The notes under the pieces are model-generated. The model ran no database searches, was not told the origin of the DNA, and saw only the letters and a list, made by a program, of their open reading frames with translations. The position numbers and the translations under genes were made by a program. A DNA stretch of 64,000 nt, taken from Rhizobium oryziradicis (GTDB lineage: Bacteria; Pseudomonadota; Alphaproteobacteria; Rhizobiales; Rhizobiaceae). The stretch lies in the NCBI RefSeq assembly GCF_001939045.1, contig NZ_MKIM01000028.1:186001-250000 (forward strand). Reading direction: 5' to 3'. This document shows positions 44,991-55,525 of the stretch, piece after piece. How positions within the stretch are numbered: the stretch's first letter is position 1; the number at the start of each line of letters is the position of its first letter.

Positions 44991-45022
44991 GCTGAACGTC
45001 AGGGATCTCAAGGAAACGAACA

Positions 45023-45331
45023 ATGGAAATCGGACTTTCCCACTATCTCACTGTCAGCGCGATCCTGTTCATGCTGGGCGTCTTCGGCATTTTTCTCAAT
45101 CGGAAGAATGTCATTGTTATCCTGATGTCGGTTGAACTCATTCTTCTCGCTGTAAACCTCAATATGGTGGCATTCTCGTCGTTCCTCAACGATGTTGTCG
45201 GCCAGGTTTTCGCGCTGTTCATCTTGACCGTCGCGGCTGCTGAAGCTGCGATTGGCCTTGCTATTCTCGTCGTCTTCTACCGCAACCGCGGATCGATCGC
45301 CGTTGAAGACGTCAACATGATGAAGGGCTGA
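45023..45331 (+). CDS. nuoK: NADH-quinone oxidoreductase subunit K
   Basis: 102 residues, three membrane helices. The two intramembrane glutamates are in [14 protein letters not shown] and [20 protein letters not shown]. The ending VEDVNMMKG is typical. 32 bases after nuoJ and 7 before nuoL. Confidence 0.97.
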   Translation: MEIGLSHYLTVSAILFMLGVFGIFLNRKNVIVILMSVELILLAVNLNMVAFSSFLNDVVGQVFALFILTVAAAEAAIGLAILVVFYRNRGSIAVEDVNMMKG

Positions 45332-45338
45332 TACGGCT

Positions 45339-47333
45339 ATGCTATTGTATAAGGCTATTGTCTTTCTTCCGCTGCTTGGTGCGATCATTGCTGGCCTGTT
45401 TGGCCGACAAATCGGTGCCAAGGCCTCGGAATTCATCACCAGCGGCTTCATGATATTGGCTGCGGTGCTTTCTTGGTATGTTTTCATCAATGTTGGCTTT
45501 GGCGAGCACTCGGAGCTGATCAAGGTTCCCGTGCTGCGTTGGGTTCAGGTTGGCGGTATCGATGTTGATTGGGCTTTGCGGGTTGATACGCTGACGGCGG
45601 TTATGCTCGTGGTGGTCAACAGCGTATCGACGCTCGTTCACATCTACTCAATCGGCTATATGCATCACGATCCGCATCGTCCACGCTTCTTCAGCTATCT
45701 GTCGCTGTTTACCTTTGCGATGTTGATGTTGGTGACCTCGGACAATCTGTTGCAGATGTTCTTTGGTTGGGAAGGCGTGGGTCTTGCTTCCTACCTGCTG
45801 ATCGGTTTTTGGTTCAAAAAGCCGTCTGCCAGTGCTGCAGCCATGAAAGCCTTTATCGTCAACCGTGTTGGTGACTTTGGCTTCATTCTGGGCATCGGTA
45901 CTGTGTTTGTGTTGTTTGGCTCGATTAACTTCGAAACGATCTTCGCAGCAGCAAAGACCTATTTGCCAGCCGAAGGCGCTGCAAGCGGCGATGCTGTGAT
46001 CACGCTTTTCGGCATGCATCTTGATAAGGCGCATGCAATTACCGGCGCATGTCTTCTGTTGTTCATGGGAGCCATGGGTAAGTCGGCGCAGTTTTTGCTC
46101 CACACCTGGCTGCCAGACGCGATGGAAGGCCCGACACCGGTTTCGGCCCTGATCCATGCGGCAACGATGGTGACCGCAGGCGTGTTCCTTGTTGCCCGCA
46201 TGTCTCCCTTGTTTGAACTGTCGCCCGACGCTCTGACGGTTGTCACAATTGTGGGTGCCATTACGGCTTTCTTTGCAGCGACGGTTGGTCTGGTTCAAAA
46301 CGACATCAAGCGCGTAATTGCTTACTCCACCTGTTCGCAGCTCGGATATATGTTTGTGGCTCTCGGCGTGGGTGCCTATGGTGCGGCCGTGTTCCATCTG
46401 TTCACACACGCTTTCTTCAAGGCACTTTTGTTCCTTGGTGCCGGTTCGGTCATTCACGCCGTGGATGGTGAGCAGGACATGCGCCACATGGGCGGTCTGC
46501 GCAAGCATATCCCGGTCACCTTTTGGGCAATGACGATTGGCAATCTGGCGCTGACCGGTGTTGGCATTCCCTTCACGATGGTCGGTACAGCAGGCTTCTT
46601 CTCCAAGGATGCGATTATTGAATCGTCCTTTGCGGCTGGCGGTTCTGTTGCGATGTTTGCCTTCGTGATGCTCGTGATTGCAGCGCTGTTCACCAGCTTC
46701 TACTCGTGGCGCTTGGCATTCATGACCTTCTTCGGAAAGCCGCGCGCATCGCACGAAGTGATGCATCACGTTCATGAATCACCGCAGGTTATGCTGATCC
46801 CTCTGTATGTCCTGACGGCTGGAGCGTTGTTCGCGGGCTTCATCTTCCATGATTACTTCTTCGGCGAAGCCTATGCGGAATTCTGGAAGGGTGCACTGTT
46901 CACCGGGCCTCATAACGAAGTTCTCCATGAGGTTCACCATGTGCCGGTCTGGGTTAAGCTTAGCCCATTCATCGCGATGCTGATCGGCCTTGTGACCGCC
47001 TGGTACATGTATATCAAATCGCCAGAGACCCCTGCGAAACTGGCAAAGAGCCAATGGGTTCTCTACCAATTCCTGCTCAACAAGTGGTACTTTGATGAGC
47101 TGTACGACTTCCTGTTCGTACGTTCGGCAAAGGCCTTGGGTAAGTTCCTTTGGAAGAAGGGCGATATTGCCACCATTGACGCTTACGGGCCCAATGGTGT
47201 GGCTGCGGGCATTGCCGGGTTGACCCAGCGTGTTGTTCGCTTGCAGTCGGGTTACCTCTATCACTATGCGTTTGCGATGCTTCTTGGTATCGCGGCACTT
47301 GTTACCTGGATGATGCTCGGGAGTTCGATCTGA
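45339..47333 (+). CDS. nuoL: NADH-quinone oxidoreductase subunit L
   Basis: 664 residues, an antiporter-like subunit with about 16 helices. Key segments: [18 protein letters not shown] with the pumping glutamate, [32 protein letters not shown] with the helix-7 lysine region, and [20 protein letters not shown]. The C-terminal lateral helix and last membrane helix (about 570-660) are present. The nuoM ATG overlaps its stop (TGATG). Confidence 0.97.
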   Translation: MLLYKAIVFLPLLGAIIAGLFGRQIGAKASEFITSGFMILAAVLSWYVFINVGFGEHSELIKVPVLRWVQVGGIDVDWALRVDTLTAVMLVVVNSVSTLVHIYSIGYMHHDPHRPRFFSYLSLFTFAMLMLVTSDNLLQMFFGWEGVGLASYLLIGFWFKKPSASAAAMKAFIVNRVGDFGFILGIGTVFVLFGSINFETIFAAAKTYLPAEGAASGDAVITLFGMHLDKAHAITGACLLLFMGAMGKSAQFLLHTWLPDAMEGPTPVSALIHAATMVTAGVFLVARMSPLFELSPDALTVVTIVGAITAFFAATVGLVQNDIKRVIAYSTCSQLGYMFVALGVGAYGAAVFHLFTHAFFKALLFLGAGSVIHAVDGEQDMRHMGGLRKHIPVTFWAMTIGNLALTGVGIPFTMVGTAGFFSKDAIIESSFAAGGSVAMFAFVMLVIAALFTSFYSWRLAFMTFFGKPRASHEVMHHVHESPQVMLIPLYVLTAGALFAGFIFHDYFFGEAYAEFWKGALFTGPHNEVLHEVHHVPVWVKLSPFIAMLIGLVTAWYMYIKSPETPAKLAKSQWVLYQFLLNKWYFDELYDFLFVRSAKALGKFLWKKGDIATIDAYGPNGVAAGIAGLTQRVVRLQSGYLYHYAFAMLLGIAALVTWMMLGSSI

Positions 47334-48844
47334 TGACCGATTGGCCTATTCTTTCAACGGTCACCTTTTTACCCTTGGTAGGCGTCGCACTCCTGCTTTT
47401 GGTAAACGGCAATACCGAATCCGGCCGCCGCAATGTGCTGAACATTGCGCTGCTGACAACAATCGCCACCTTTGTCGTGTCGCTTTTCGTTTGGATCGGG
47501 TTTGATAACAGCAACCCCGGCTTCCAAATGGTCGAAAAGGTAAGCTGGCTCGGCACTGGGATTTCCTACCACCTGGGCGTGGATGGCATTTCCATGCTGT
47601 TCGTGGTGCTGACAGCTTTCTTGATGCCCTTCTGCGTCTTGGCAAGCTGGACGTCGGTGCAAAAACGCATCAAAGAATACATGATCGCCTTCCTTATTCT
47701 GGAAGTGATGATGATCGGCGTGTTCGTTTCGCTCGATATCGTACTTTTCTATGTGTTTTTTGAGGCTGGCCTTATCCCCATGTTCATCATCATTGGTGTT
47801 TGGGGTGGTAAGGAGCGCGTATACGCATCTTACAAATTCTTCCTCTACACCTTGCTCGGCTCGGTGCTGATGATGCTTGCCATCATGGCCATGTATTGGG
47901 ATGCTGGCACCACGGATATTCCTGCACTGCTTGCGCATAAATTCCCGCAGCATTTGCAGATGGTGCTTTGGCTTGCATTCTTCGCATCCTTTGCCGTGAA
48001 GATGCCAATGTGGCCGGTTCATACCTGGCTTCCTGATGCGCACGTTCAGGCACCTACGGCTGGATCAGTCATTTTGGCTGGTATCATGCTGAAGCTGGGC
48101 GGCTATGGTTTCATTCGCTTCTCTCTGGCGATGTTCCCGCTGGCTTCCGATTACTTCGCACCTTTCGTGTTTGCTCTTTCCGTCATCGCCATCATCTACA
48201 CCTCGCTGGTGGCGCTGATGCAGGATGACATGAAAAAGCTGATTGCCTATTCCTCTGTTGCACATATGGGCTATGTGACGTTGGGTATCTTTGCCGCCAA
48301 CACGCAAGGTTTGCAGGGCGCACTGTTCCAGATGATCAGCCACGGCTTTGTCTCTGGCGCGTTGTTTCTTTGCGTTGGCGTTATTTATGACCGCATGCAC
48401 ACCCGTGAAATCGCAGCTTACGGCGGTCTCGTGAACAATATGCCGAAATATGCCTTGGCATTTATGGTGTTCACAATGGCAAACGTTGGCTTGCCCGGCA
48501 CCTCCGGCTTTATCGGCGAATTCTTGACGTTGATTGGTGCTTTCCGCGCCAACACCTGGGTGGCGCTGTTTGCGGCCACCGGCGTTATCCTGTCAGCGGC
48601 CTATGCGCTTTGGCTCTATCGCCGGGTGATTTTCGGCGCACTGGATAAAGACAGCCTCAAGGGTCTTCTGGATTTGTCTTTGCGCGAGAAATTCACGCTC
48701 TACCCGCTGATCGCACTGACAATCTTCTTTGGTGTGTATCCGGCTCCGATCTTTGATGTGACCACTGCCTCGGTGGACGCGTTGCTTCATAATTACACCG
48801 CTGCTCTGCAGGCTGCGCACAATGTTGCGCTCCTCGTGAACTGA
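47333..48844 (+). CDS. nuoM: NADH-quinone oxidoreductase subunit M
   Basis: 503 residues, the second antiporter-like subunit, 14 helices. [21 protein letters not shown] carries the helix-5 glutamate, and [29 protein letters not shown] the lysine-proline helix. [23 protein letters not shown] is conserved. Coupled to nuoL by a one-base overlap. Confidence 0.97.
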   Translation: MTDWPILSTVTFLPLVGVALLLLVNGNTESGRRNVLNIALLTTIATFVVSLFVWIGFDNSNPGFQMVEKVSWLGTGISYHLGVDGISMLFVVLTAFLMPFCVLASWTSVQKRIKEYMIAFLILEVMMIGVFVSLDIVLFYVFFEAGLIPMFIIIGVWGGKERVYASYKFFLYTLLGSVLMMLAIMAMYWDAGTTDIPALLAHKFPQHLQMVLWLAFFASFAVKMPMWPVHTWLPDAHVQAPTAGSVILAGIMLKLGGYGFIRFSLAMFPLASDYFAPFVFALSVIAIIYTSLVALMQDDMKKLIAYSSVAHMGYVTLGIFAANTQGLQGALFQMISHGFVSGALFLCVGVIYDRMHTREIAAYGGLVNNMPKYALAFMVFTMANVGLPGTSGFIGEFLTLIGAFRANTWVALFAATGVILSAAYALWLYRRVIFGALDKDSLKGLLDLSLREKFTLYPLIALTIFFGVYPAPIFDVTTASVDALLHNYTAALQAAHNVALLVN

Positions 48845-48855
48845 CGACAGGATCG

Positions 48856-50301
48856 ATGGACATGAATGCTGAAACCCTCCTTGCAAGCCTGCATCTCGCC
48901 ACGCCGGAGCTTTTGCTCGCGGTTGGTGCGCTGGTATTGCTGATGATCGGTGTGTTCACGAACCGGGCGTCACTGGTGAATGGACTGGCGGTTGCGTTAC
49001 TCATCGTCGTTGGTGCCTGGCTTTTGCTGGTGCCAACGGATGGTGTTGCTTTTGGCGGTGCTTACATTGCCGATAGCTATGGTCGTTTTATGAAAGTTCT
49101 GGCTCTGATTGGCTCCATCGTCACCATGGTGATGGCGTCGGGCCAGGCGCGCGCCAACAATCTCGACAAGTTCGAGTTCCCGGTTCTGCTGGTGTTGGCA
49201 ACACTGGGTATCTTGCTGATGATCTCGGCAGGCAGCCTGATTTCGCTCTATATGTCGCTTGAACTTCAATCGCTTGCCTTGTACGTCATTGCCGCTTTGA
49301 ACCGTGATAGCCTGCGTTCGACCGAGGCTGGCTTGAAGTATTTCGTTCTTGGTGCCTTGTCGTCGGGCATGCTGCTGTATGGCATGTCGTTGGTTTACGG
49401 CTTCACGGGCAACGTTGAATTCGCGAAAATTGCGGCGGTGTTGACAGCAGGACATGCCAACATCGGCTTGGTGTTCGGTCTCGTGTTTGTTCTCGCCGGT
49501 CTTGCGTTCAAGATTTCCGCGGTTCCTTTTCACATGTGGACACCAGATGTGTATGAAGGTGCACCAACGCCCGTGACTGCATTTTTGGCGGCAGCGCCCA
49601 AGGTTGGCGCGATGGCAATCCTGGTGCGCGTGGTCATGGATGCGTTCCAGCCAATCACAACCGATTGGCAGCAGGTGATTGTGTTCATCTCGATCGCCTC
49701 AATGGTTCTTGGATCGGTGGCGGCCATTGGTCAGCGCAATATCAAGCGTCTGATGGCCTATTCATCGATTGGTCATATGGGATATGCGCTGGTTGGTCTG
49801 GCTGCGGGGACGCAGCAGGGTATTGAAGGCGTGTTGCTCTACATGGCGATCTATCTGGTGATGAACCTCGGCACCTTTGCCTGCATCATGGCGATGCGGA
49901 CCAAAGAAGGCGAAGCGCTCGAATCGATCGATGATCTGGCCGGTCTTTCGCAGACACGCCCGGTGATGGCCTTTGTTTTGACCGCACTGATGTTCTCGCT
50001 GGCTGGTATTCCACCTTTGGCAGGCTTCTTCGGGAAGTATTTCGTCTTCCTTGCCGCGATTGAGGCGCATCTTTACGCGCTGTCCGTCATCGGCGTTCTG
50101 GCATCGGTTATCGGCGCTTATTACTATCTGCGTCTGGTCAAGGTTATGTGGTTTGACGACGCCAAGATCGAGTTTGCTGCCACATCCGGCACATTGCGCG
50201 TGGTATTTGCGCTCTCGGGCCTGTTTGTGGTGGGTTACGTGTTGATCGGCGGCCCATTGGGCAGTGCAGCGTCGGCCGCAGCGGCTTCGCTCTTCCATTG
50301 A
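48856..50301 (+). CDS. nuoN: NADH-quinone oxidoreductase subunit N
   Basis: 481 residues, the third antiporter-like subunit. [19 protein letters not shown] carries the glutamate, and [32 protein letters not shown] the lysine helix. [15 protein letters not shown] follows. Start ATG at 48856; another at 48862 is equally possible. It is the last nuo gene, and its stop overlaps the TTG start of birA. Confidence 0.97.
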   Translation: MDMNAETLLASLHLATPELLLAVGALVLLMIGVFTNRASLVNGLAVALLIVVGAWLLLVPTDGVAFGGAYIADSYGRFMKVLALIGSIVTMVMASGQARANNLDKFEFPVLLVLATLGILLMISAGSLISLYMSLELQSLALYVIAALNRDSLRSTEAGLKYFVLGALSSGMLLYGMSLVYGFTGNVEFAKIAAVLTAGHANIGLVFGLVFVLAGLAFKISAVPFHMWTPDVYEGAPTPVTAFLAAAPKVGAMAILVRVVMDAFQPITTDWQQVIVFISIASMVLGSVAAIGQRNIKRLMAYSSIGHMGYALVGLAAGTQQGIEGVLLYMAIYLVMNLGTFACIMAMRTKEGEALESIDDLAGLSQTRPVMAFVLTALMFSLAGIPPLAGFFGKYFVFLAAIEAHLYALSVIGVLASVIGAYYYLRLVKVMWFDDAKIEFAATSGTLRVVFALSGLFVVGYVLIGGPLGSAASAAAASLFH

Positions 50302-51086
50302 GCGACTATTCTTCACATCGTCGGAAGGCACTCGATGCCTTCCGACATCACGCTCTGGATGAGGTTGATTCAACCAATCAAGCCTGTCTTCAACTTGCTC
50401 GATCAGGAGATCCAGGCTTGATCTGGATAACAGCAGAGCGGCAGACCGGCGGGCGTGGACGACGGGGACGGCCTTGGTCCTCTGATCGCGGCAATCTCTA
50501 TGCATCTCTCTTGTTGATAGAACCAGCACCGCTTGAACATGTGGCGTCTTTGCCGTTGGCGGTTGCCTTGGCTGTGCACGATGCGATCCGTGCTGTTCTT
50601 CCCTTGGACGCGCCCCCGCTGGAAATCAAATGGCCGAACGACGTGTTGATTGGCCGCGCCAAAACCAGTGGCATATTGCTTGAATCCGAGCGTACGCCGG
50701 ATGGACGTCAGGCCATCGTCATCGGCATTGGCATAAATATCGTCGCAAAACCTTCAGATACGCCCTATGCAACAGCGTGCCTGTCGCAACATGGTGCCGC
50801 TGTTGACCCCTCGCAACTGTTTGCCCATCTCTTTGCCACCATGGCAGAGGCGCTGGCGCTTTGGGATCAGGGCCGTGGTATTTCAAAAATTATCGACCGT
50901 TGGCGTCAACACGCCTGTGGTATCGGTGAAAAGATCACTGTAAATCTCCCCGATCGTTCGATTTCAGGTATATTTTCGGGAATCGATGATAAAGGACTAT
51001 TATTGCTCGATAGGGGCTCTCTCGGCACCATGCCAATCGCGGCGGGTGATGTGTTTTTCGAGCCGGATGGGCCAAGGAAAGAATGA
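50298..51086 (+). CDS. birA: Biotin--[acetyl-CoA-carboxylase] ligase
   Basis: 262 residues. It makes biotinyl-AMP and transfers biotin to carboxylases. Adenylate loop [21 protein letters not shown], then [23 protein letters not shown] with the catalytic lysine, and a small C-terminal SH3-like domain ([21 protein letters not shown]). It lacks the N-terminal DNA-binding domain of E. coli BirA, so it is not a repressor. Start is a TTG at 50298 overlapping the nuoN stop; no upstream ATG is available. Its stop overlaps the rnj ATG (ATGA). Confidence 0.93.
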   Translation: MSDYSSHRRKALDAFRHHALDEVDSTNQACLQLARSGDPGLIWITAERQTGGRGRRGRPWSSDRGNLYASLLLIEPAPLEHVASLPLAVALAVHDAIRAVLPLDAPPLEIKWPNDVLIGRAKTSGILLESERTPDGRQAIVIGIGINIVAKPSDTPYATACLSQHGAAVDPSQLFAHLFATMAEALALWDQGRGISKIIDRWRQHACGIGEKITVNLPDRSISGIFSGIDDKGLLLLDRGSLGTMPIAAGDVFFEPDGPRKE

Positions 51087-52750
51087 CAAAAGAAGACGAA
51101 CTGGTATTTTTGCCGCTGGGCGGCGTTGGCGAAATCGGCATGAACCTGGCGCTTTACGGTTTTGGGCCGAAAAAGAACCGCGAATGGATTATGGTCGATT
51201 GCGGCGTTACCTTCCCGGGTCTGGATCTGCCGGGCGTTGATCTGGTTTTGCCTGATATTCAATATGTTCTTTCGCAAAAAAAGAACCTGAAGGCGATTTT
51301 TATCACCCACGCGCATGAAGACCACTATGGCGGTTTGAACGAGCTATGGCCTGGCCTGAACGTGCCGGTCTACGCTTCCGGTTTCACAGCCGGCATGCTT
51401 GAGGCAAAGCGAAATTATGAGGGTAGCCGGGTTGATATTCCGGTGACGCCATTCAAGCCCGGTGACAAGGTGCATGTTGGCAAGTTCGTGGTCGAAGCGG
51501 TTGGTGTCAATCACTCCATCCCTGAGCCGATGTCGCTGGTTATTCGCACGCCGCTTGGCAATGTGATCCATACGGGTGACTGGAAGATTGACCACGCACC
51601 ATCGCTTGGACCCTTGACGGATGAAGTGGCATTTCGCGCGCTCGGCGATGAAGGCGTGCTTGCCGTGATGTGCGACAGCACCAATTCCATGCGCGATGGT
51701 GTTTCACCGTCGGAAGTGGAGGTGTCTGAGGGGCTTCGCAATATTATTGCCAATGCTGAGGGGCGCGTTGCAATCACGACATTCTCATCCAATGTCGGGC
51801 GTATTCGCTCTATCGCGCAGGCGGCGGATGCGGCAGGGCGCGAGGTTCTGCTGCTTGGCAGTTCACTCAAGCGCGTTGTTGCTGTGGCCGACGATCTGGG
51901 TTTGATGGAAGGTATCAAACCTTTCATTGCGGAAGATGAATATGGCTATATTCCAAGAGACAAAGTTGTCGTAATTCTCACAGGCAGCCAGGGCGAGTCG
52001 CGCGCAGCACTTGCGAAACTGTCTCGTGATGAAATGCGCAATGTGGCTCTGACAAAGGGCGACACGGTGGTGTTTTCATCGCGCGCGATCCCCGGCAATG
52101 AGAAGCCAATCAACGAGATCAAAAACGGCCTGATCGAACAGGGCGTGCATATTGTCACAGACAGCGAAGCTTTGGTGCATGTGTCGGGACATCCGCGGCG
52201 CAATGAGCTTTTGCAGATGTATGCATGGACGCGGCCAGACATTCTGGTGCCGGTGCACGGTGAAGCGGCCCATTTGATGGCACAGCAGGAACTGGCCTTG
52301 CAGGCTGGCGTGGCGCAGGTTCCGAAAGTCCGCAATGGTCAAATTTTGCGGCTGGCACCGGGGCCTGCCGAGGTGATTGGCGAAGCGCCGCACGGCCGGA
52401 TCTTCAAGGACGGCAAGCTTGTCGGCGACTTTGAGGCGATGGGCATCGGCGAGCGCCGGAAGCTGTCTTTTGCGGGTCAGGTTTCCGTGAATGTCATTCT
52501 CGACGAGCGCTTCGAGTTTCGCGACGATCCCGATGTTGTGGCCATTGGCCTGCCAGAGGAAGATAGAGAAGGCGATGACATGGAGGATGTCCTCTATGAT
52601 GCCGTGCTCAGTGCTGTGGAGAGTATTCCGCGCGCCCGTCGCAAGGATTTGGGCGCTCTGAAAGAGAGCATTCGCCGTGCAGTTCGCTCAACAGCCAATG
52701 AATGCTGGGGTAAGAAGCCGGTTGTGACGGTGTTTGTTACCAAGGTCTAA
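51083..52750 (+). CDS. rnj: Ribonuclease J
   Basis: 555 residues of the beta-CASP metallo-beta-lactamase family. Metal-binding motif THAHEDH (His76, His78, Asp80, His81), a further His in AVGVNHSIPEPMS, IHTGDWKID, the beta-CASP region (SSNVGRIRSIAQAA; FSSRAIPGNEKPIN), and the final histidine motif VPVHGEAAHLMAQ. The C-terminal dimerisation domain includes the late RRAVRSTANECWGKKPVVTVFV. In alphaproteobacteria RNase J trims 5' ends of rRNA and messages. It is translated from an ATGA overlap with birA. Confidence 0.95.
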   Translation: MTKEDELVFLPLGGVGEIGMNLALYGFGPKKNREWIMVDCGVTFPGLDLPGVDLVLPDIQYVLSQKKNLKAIFITHAHEDHYGGLNELWPGLNVPVYASGFTAGMLEAKRNYEGSRVDIPVTPFKPGDKVHVGKFVVEAVGVNHSIPEPMSLVIRTPLGNVIHTGDWKIDHAPSLGPLTDEVAFRALGDEGVLAVMCDSTNSMRDGVSPSEVEVSEGLRNIIANAEGRVAITTFSSNVGRIRSIAQAADAAGREVLLLGSSLKRVVAVADDLGLMEGIKPFIAEDEYGYIPRDKVVVILTGSQGESRAALAKLSRDEMRNVALTKGDTVVFSSRAIPGNEKPINEIKNGLIEQGVHIVTDSEALVHVSGHPRRNELLQMYAWTRPDILVPVHGEAAHLMAQQELALQAGVAQVPKVRNGQILRLAPGPAEVIGEAPHGRIFKDGKLVGDFEAMGIGERRKLSFAGQVSVNVILDERFEFRDDPDVVAIGLPEEDREGDDMEDVLYDAVLSAVESIPRARRKDLGALKESIRRAVRSTANECWGKKPVVTVFVTKV

Positions 52751-52869
52751 AATCTGCCTGCGGTCGAGATGCCGCAGAAGCTAGAATAGACCGGACAAAA
52801 TGGCTCAACTGTGCTGTAGTATGGATCGCGCGTCAGGTTTGGCGCGCGATTTTTTATGGGAGAGTGACA

Positions 52870-53274
52870 ATGATTGGGCGGGTTAATCACATTGCAATCG
52901 CTGTGCCGGATCTCGACGCCGCTGAGAAAAGCTACGGTGAAACCTTGGGAGCGCAGCTCTCCAGCCGGCAGGCACTGCCGGAGCATGGTGTTACCGTCGT
53001 TTTCGTAAAACTGCCGAATACCAAAGTGGAGCTGTTGCATCCGCTTGGCGCAGAATCGCCCATTCAGAGTTTTCTCGATAAAAACCCCAGCGGTGGCATG
53101 CATCATATTTGCTATGAGGTTGACGATATTCTGGCGGCGCGAGATAAGTTGTTGGCGGGTGGCGCGCGGGTTCTTGGCGATGGTGCGCCGAAAATCGGCG
53201 CGCATGGCAAGCCTGTGCTGTTCTTGCATCCCAAGGACTTCTTTGGGACACTGATTGAACTTGAGCAAGTGTGA
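52870..53274 (+). CDS. mce: Methylmalonyl-CoA epimerase
   Basis: 134 residues from the ATG at 52870. A GTG two codons earlier is also in frame. Two vicinal-oxygen-chelate repeats: GRVNHIAIAVPDLDAAEKSYGETLG and SGGMHHICYEVDDILAARDKL. The metal ligands are the His of NHIAIAV, a Glu in KVELLHP, His in MHHICYE and the Glu of GTLIELEQV. It interconverts the methylmalonyl-CoA epimers in propionyl-CoA catabolism. The mutase is not in the window. Confidence 0.93.
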   Translation: MIGRVNHIAIAVPDLDAAEKSYGETLGAQLSSRQALPEHGVTVVFVKLPNTKVELLHPLGAESPIQSFLDKNPSGGMHHICYEVDDILAARDKLLAGGARVLGDGAPKIGAHGKPVLFLHPKDFFGTLIELEQV

Positions 53275-53291
53275 ACGGGGGAGGAAAGCAC

Positions 53292-53561
53292 ATGTCGTGG
53301 CTCACAAGCGGCGCAATCTATTTTATCGTCTGGTGGGTTACGCTTTTTGCGGTGCTTCCCATTGGCGTTCGCACCCAAGACGATGAGAGCCAGGTCGTGC
53401 CCGGCACGGTGGCCAGCGCGCCTGCCAAGTTTCGATTCTTTCGGGTGATGGCTGTCACCACACTTGTGTCCGCCATCATTGTTGGCGGCTGGAATTTCTG
53501 CTCAAGCTATTTCGGCGTCAGTTTTGCCGATCTGCCTCACATCATGCCGGATATTCGCTAA
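53292..53561 (+). CDS. DUF1467 membrane protein
   Basis: 89 residues from the ATG at 53292, with a strong GGGGGAGG before it; the longer frame opens with GTG in the mce stop region. Two membrane helices (about 5-25 and 54-75) flank a short loop with the family signature LPIGVRTQDDESQVVPGTVASAPAKFRF. The family is alphaproteobacterial and uncharacterised. It lies 17 bases after mce and is convergent with the sRNA gene at 53678-53826. Confidence 0.85.
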   Translation: MSWLTSGAIYFIVWWVTLFAVLPIGVRTQDDESQVVPGTVASAPAKFRFFRVMAVTTLVSAIIVGGWNFCSSYFGVSFADLPHIMPDIR

Positions 53562-53677
53562 ACCTCGCAGAAGGTTCTTTTGGCGACCGAGCGAGGCGCT
53601 GCGTAGTCCACTGCAGCGTGCTTTGTACGTTTGATAAAACGAATGCGCTGCATCACACAGATTGCAGTGCATAGGCA

Positions 53678-53826
53678 AAAAAAAACAAGGTCCGAAGACC
53701 TTGTTCTGCAATTTTCGCGTGACCTTTAACCAATTAAGGGGCTGCGACAAAGCGCGCCTAAGATCTGATCCTCCCAAGACTTTACCGCGAGTTCGACAGA
53801 AATTTAAGCTTTCTGCCTCTTTTGTG
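53678..53826 (-). ncRNA. Small RNA, alpha-r9 (Smr9C-like) candidate
   Basis: On the minus strand a promoter (ATGACA at 53860-53855, 17 bases, TAGTTT at 53837-53832) points to a start near 53826. A textbook intrinsic terminator, AACAAGGTC-TTCG-GACCTTGTT followed by nine T, ends near 53678, giving about 149 bases. As I recall, rhizobial alpha-r9 RNA (Smr9C, about 149 nt) lies at this very place, between the DUF1467-type gene and proS. The transcript contains GGGAGGATCAGATC and a CCCC-rich single-stranded part. Function of the family is not settled. Confidence 0.72.
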
Positions 53827-53860
53827 AGCGCAAACTAGCTCAACTCCGTAAGCTTGTCAT

Positions 53861-54183
53861 TATTTTTTTTGCATTTTTGTTACAGGTTTGGAAAAAAAAA
53901 TTGAATTGTCGGTTTTGGAGAGTTTGCCACTTTTCTGACATGTTTGATAATTGAGTGGTTGCTCAGAAATGTGATTTTTGCCCTCGCTGTTCAACAGTTT
54001 CATCTGCTGATTGGGGCTTTTGGCACTTTCTCAGGTGCGGACGTTGAGCAGGAAATGCACCGTGTTAAAACGGTGCAGGGCGGGTTTTCATCTGCCGCTG
54101 AAACCGCTAGAAGATTGGCAGATAAAGGTAAAATATGGCTGATTCCGTCGATTGAACGGAGCGCCCAATTAATGGAAGTCGGT
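53861..54183. other. proS leader region
   Basis: 323 bases between the sRNA promoter and the proS ATG. It holds a 7-bp hairpin GCACCGT / ACGGTGC at 54057-54076 and an AT-rich part that probably contains the proS promoter. The open frame from 53944 that runs into proS shows no protein-like conservation and is leader sequence. Confidence 0.5.
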
Positions 54184-55506
54184 ATGCGTCTCTCCCGCTA
54201 TTTCATGCCCATTCTGAAGGAAACTCCTAAGGAAGCGGAAATCGTCTCTCACAGGCTCATGTTGCGCACAGGCATGGTGCGGCAGCAGTCGCAAGGCATC
54301 TACTCCTGGTTGCCGCTGGGCAAGCGCGTGCTGGATAAGGTGAATGCCATTATCCGTGATGAACAAAACCGCGCGGGGGCTGTTGAGCTTTTGATGCCAA
54401 CCTTGCAATCGGCAGAGCTCTGGCAGGAAAGCGGGCGCTATGATGATTACGGCAAGGAAATGCTGCGCATCAAAGACCGGCAGGATCGCCCCATGCTCTA
54501 CGGTCCGACCAATGAAGAGATGATTACGGATATTTTTCGCTCGTCGGTGAAGTCCTACAAGAGTCTGCCGCTCAACCTCTACCATATTCAGTTGAAGTTC
54601 CGCGATGAGATCCGCCCGCGCTTTGGCACGATGCGTTCGCGCGAATTCCTGATGAAGGACGCCTATTCGTTCGACTGGACGAAGGAAGCGGCCCTTCATT
54701 CTTATAACAAGATGTTCACGGCCTACTTGCGGACATTTGATCGCCTCGGTCTGCGCGCCATTCCCATGCGCGCTGATACGGGCCCAATTGGCGGCAACCA
54801 CAGCCACGAATTCATCATTCTAGCCGATACGGGCGAGTCTGAAGTTTTCTGCCATAAGAGCTTTTTGAACCGGTCTATTCCGTCGGTTGATACCGATTTT
54901 GACGATGTTGATGGTTTGCAGGCGGTGTTCAACGACTGGACGTCCGATTATGCCGCAACATCAGAAATGCATGATGAAGCCGCTTATGATGGCATGCCGG
55001 AGGCAGATCGCATTTCGGCGCGCGGCATCGAGGTTGGTCACATCTTCTATTTCGGCACCAAATATTCCGAGCCAATGGGTGCGAAAGTGCAGGGTCCTGA
55101 TGGCAAAGAACATCTTGTCCACATGGGATCCTATGGAATTGGGCCTACTCGCCTTGTTCCGGCCATTATCGAAGCTTCCCATGACGAAAATGGTATCATA
55201 TGGCCGGCATCTGTTGCGCCATTTGATGGCATTATCATCAATATGAAGGCTGGGGACGCTGCCTGCGATGCTGCGTGTGACAAGATTTACGCAGCACTTG
55301 GCAAGGCAGGGAAGGATGTTCTTCTCGACGATACGGATGACCGTGCTGGCGCAAAATTTGCCATGGCTGACCTGATTGGTGTGCCTTGGCAGGTGATTGC
55401 CGGACCACGCGCCGTTGCCAATGGTGAGGTCGAGTTGAAGAACAGAAAAACTGGCGAACGCGAAACCATGACCATCGACGCCGCGATCAACCGTTTGGCT
55501 GGTTGA
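54184..55506 (+). CDS. proS: Prolyl-tRNA synthetase, type without editing insertion
   Basis: 440 residues from the ATG at 54184 (GGAAG upstream), the usual start [20 protein letters not shown]. Class II core: motif 1 near [23 protein letters not shown], motif 2 [26 protein letters not shown], motif 3 [16 protein letters not shown], then the anticodon-binding domain ([20 protein letters not shown]). It lacks the roughly 180-residue INS editing domain of E. coli ProRS, as is normal for alphaproteobacteria. The lolC gene follows after 19 bases. Confidence 0.97.
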   Translation: MRLSRYFMPILKETPKEAEIVSHRLMLRTGMVRQQSQGIYSWLPLGKRVLDKVNAIIRDEQNRAGAVELLMPTLQSAELWQESGRYDDYGKEMLRIKDRQDRPMLYGPTNEEMITDIFRSSVKSYKSLPLNLYHIQLKFRDEIRPRFGTMRSREFLMKDAYSFDWTKEAALHSYNKMFTAYLRTFDRLGLRAIPMRADTGPIGGNHSHEFIILADTGESEVFCHKSFLNRSIPSVDTDFDDVDGLQAVFNDWTSDYAATSEMHDEAAYDGMPEADRISARGIEVGHIFYFGTKYSEPMGAKVQGPDGKEHLVHMGSYGIGPTRLVPAIIEASHDENGIIWPASVAPFDGIIINMKAGDAACDAACDKIYAALGKAGKDVLLDDTDDRAGAKFAMADLIGVPWQVIAGPRAVANGEVELKNRKTGERETMTIDAAINRLAG

Positions 55507-55525
55507 GCGCCGATAGGAGGCTAGA

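Noticed and set aside
45648-46775. 375-codon open frame antisense to nuoL
   Set aside because: Shadow; His/Arg/Gln-rich composition typical of antisense frames to membrane proteins.
53502-53777. 91-codon minus-strand frame over the sRNA locus
   Set aside because: No ribosome site, runs through the intrinsic terminator hairpin, and no protein-like composition.
53944-54183. N-terminal extension of proS by 80 residues
   Set aside because: No ProRS similarity before MRLSRYF; 440 residues is the normal family size and a ribosome site precedes 54184.
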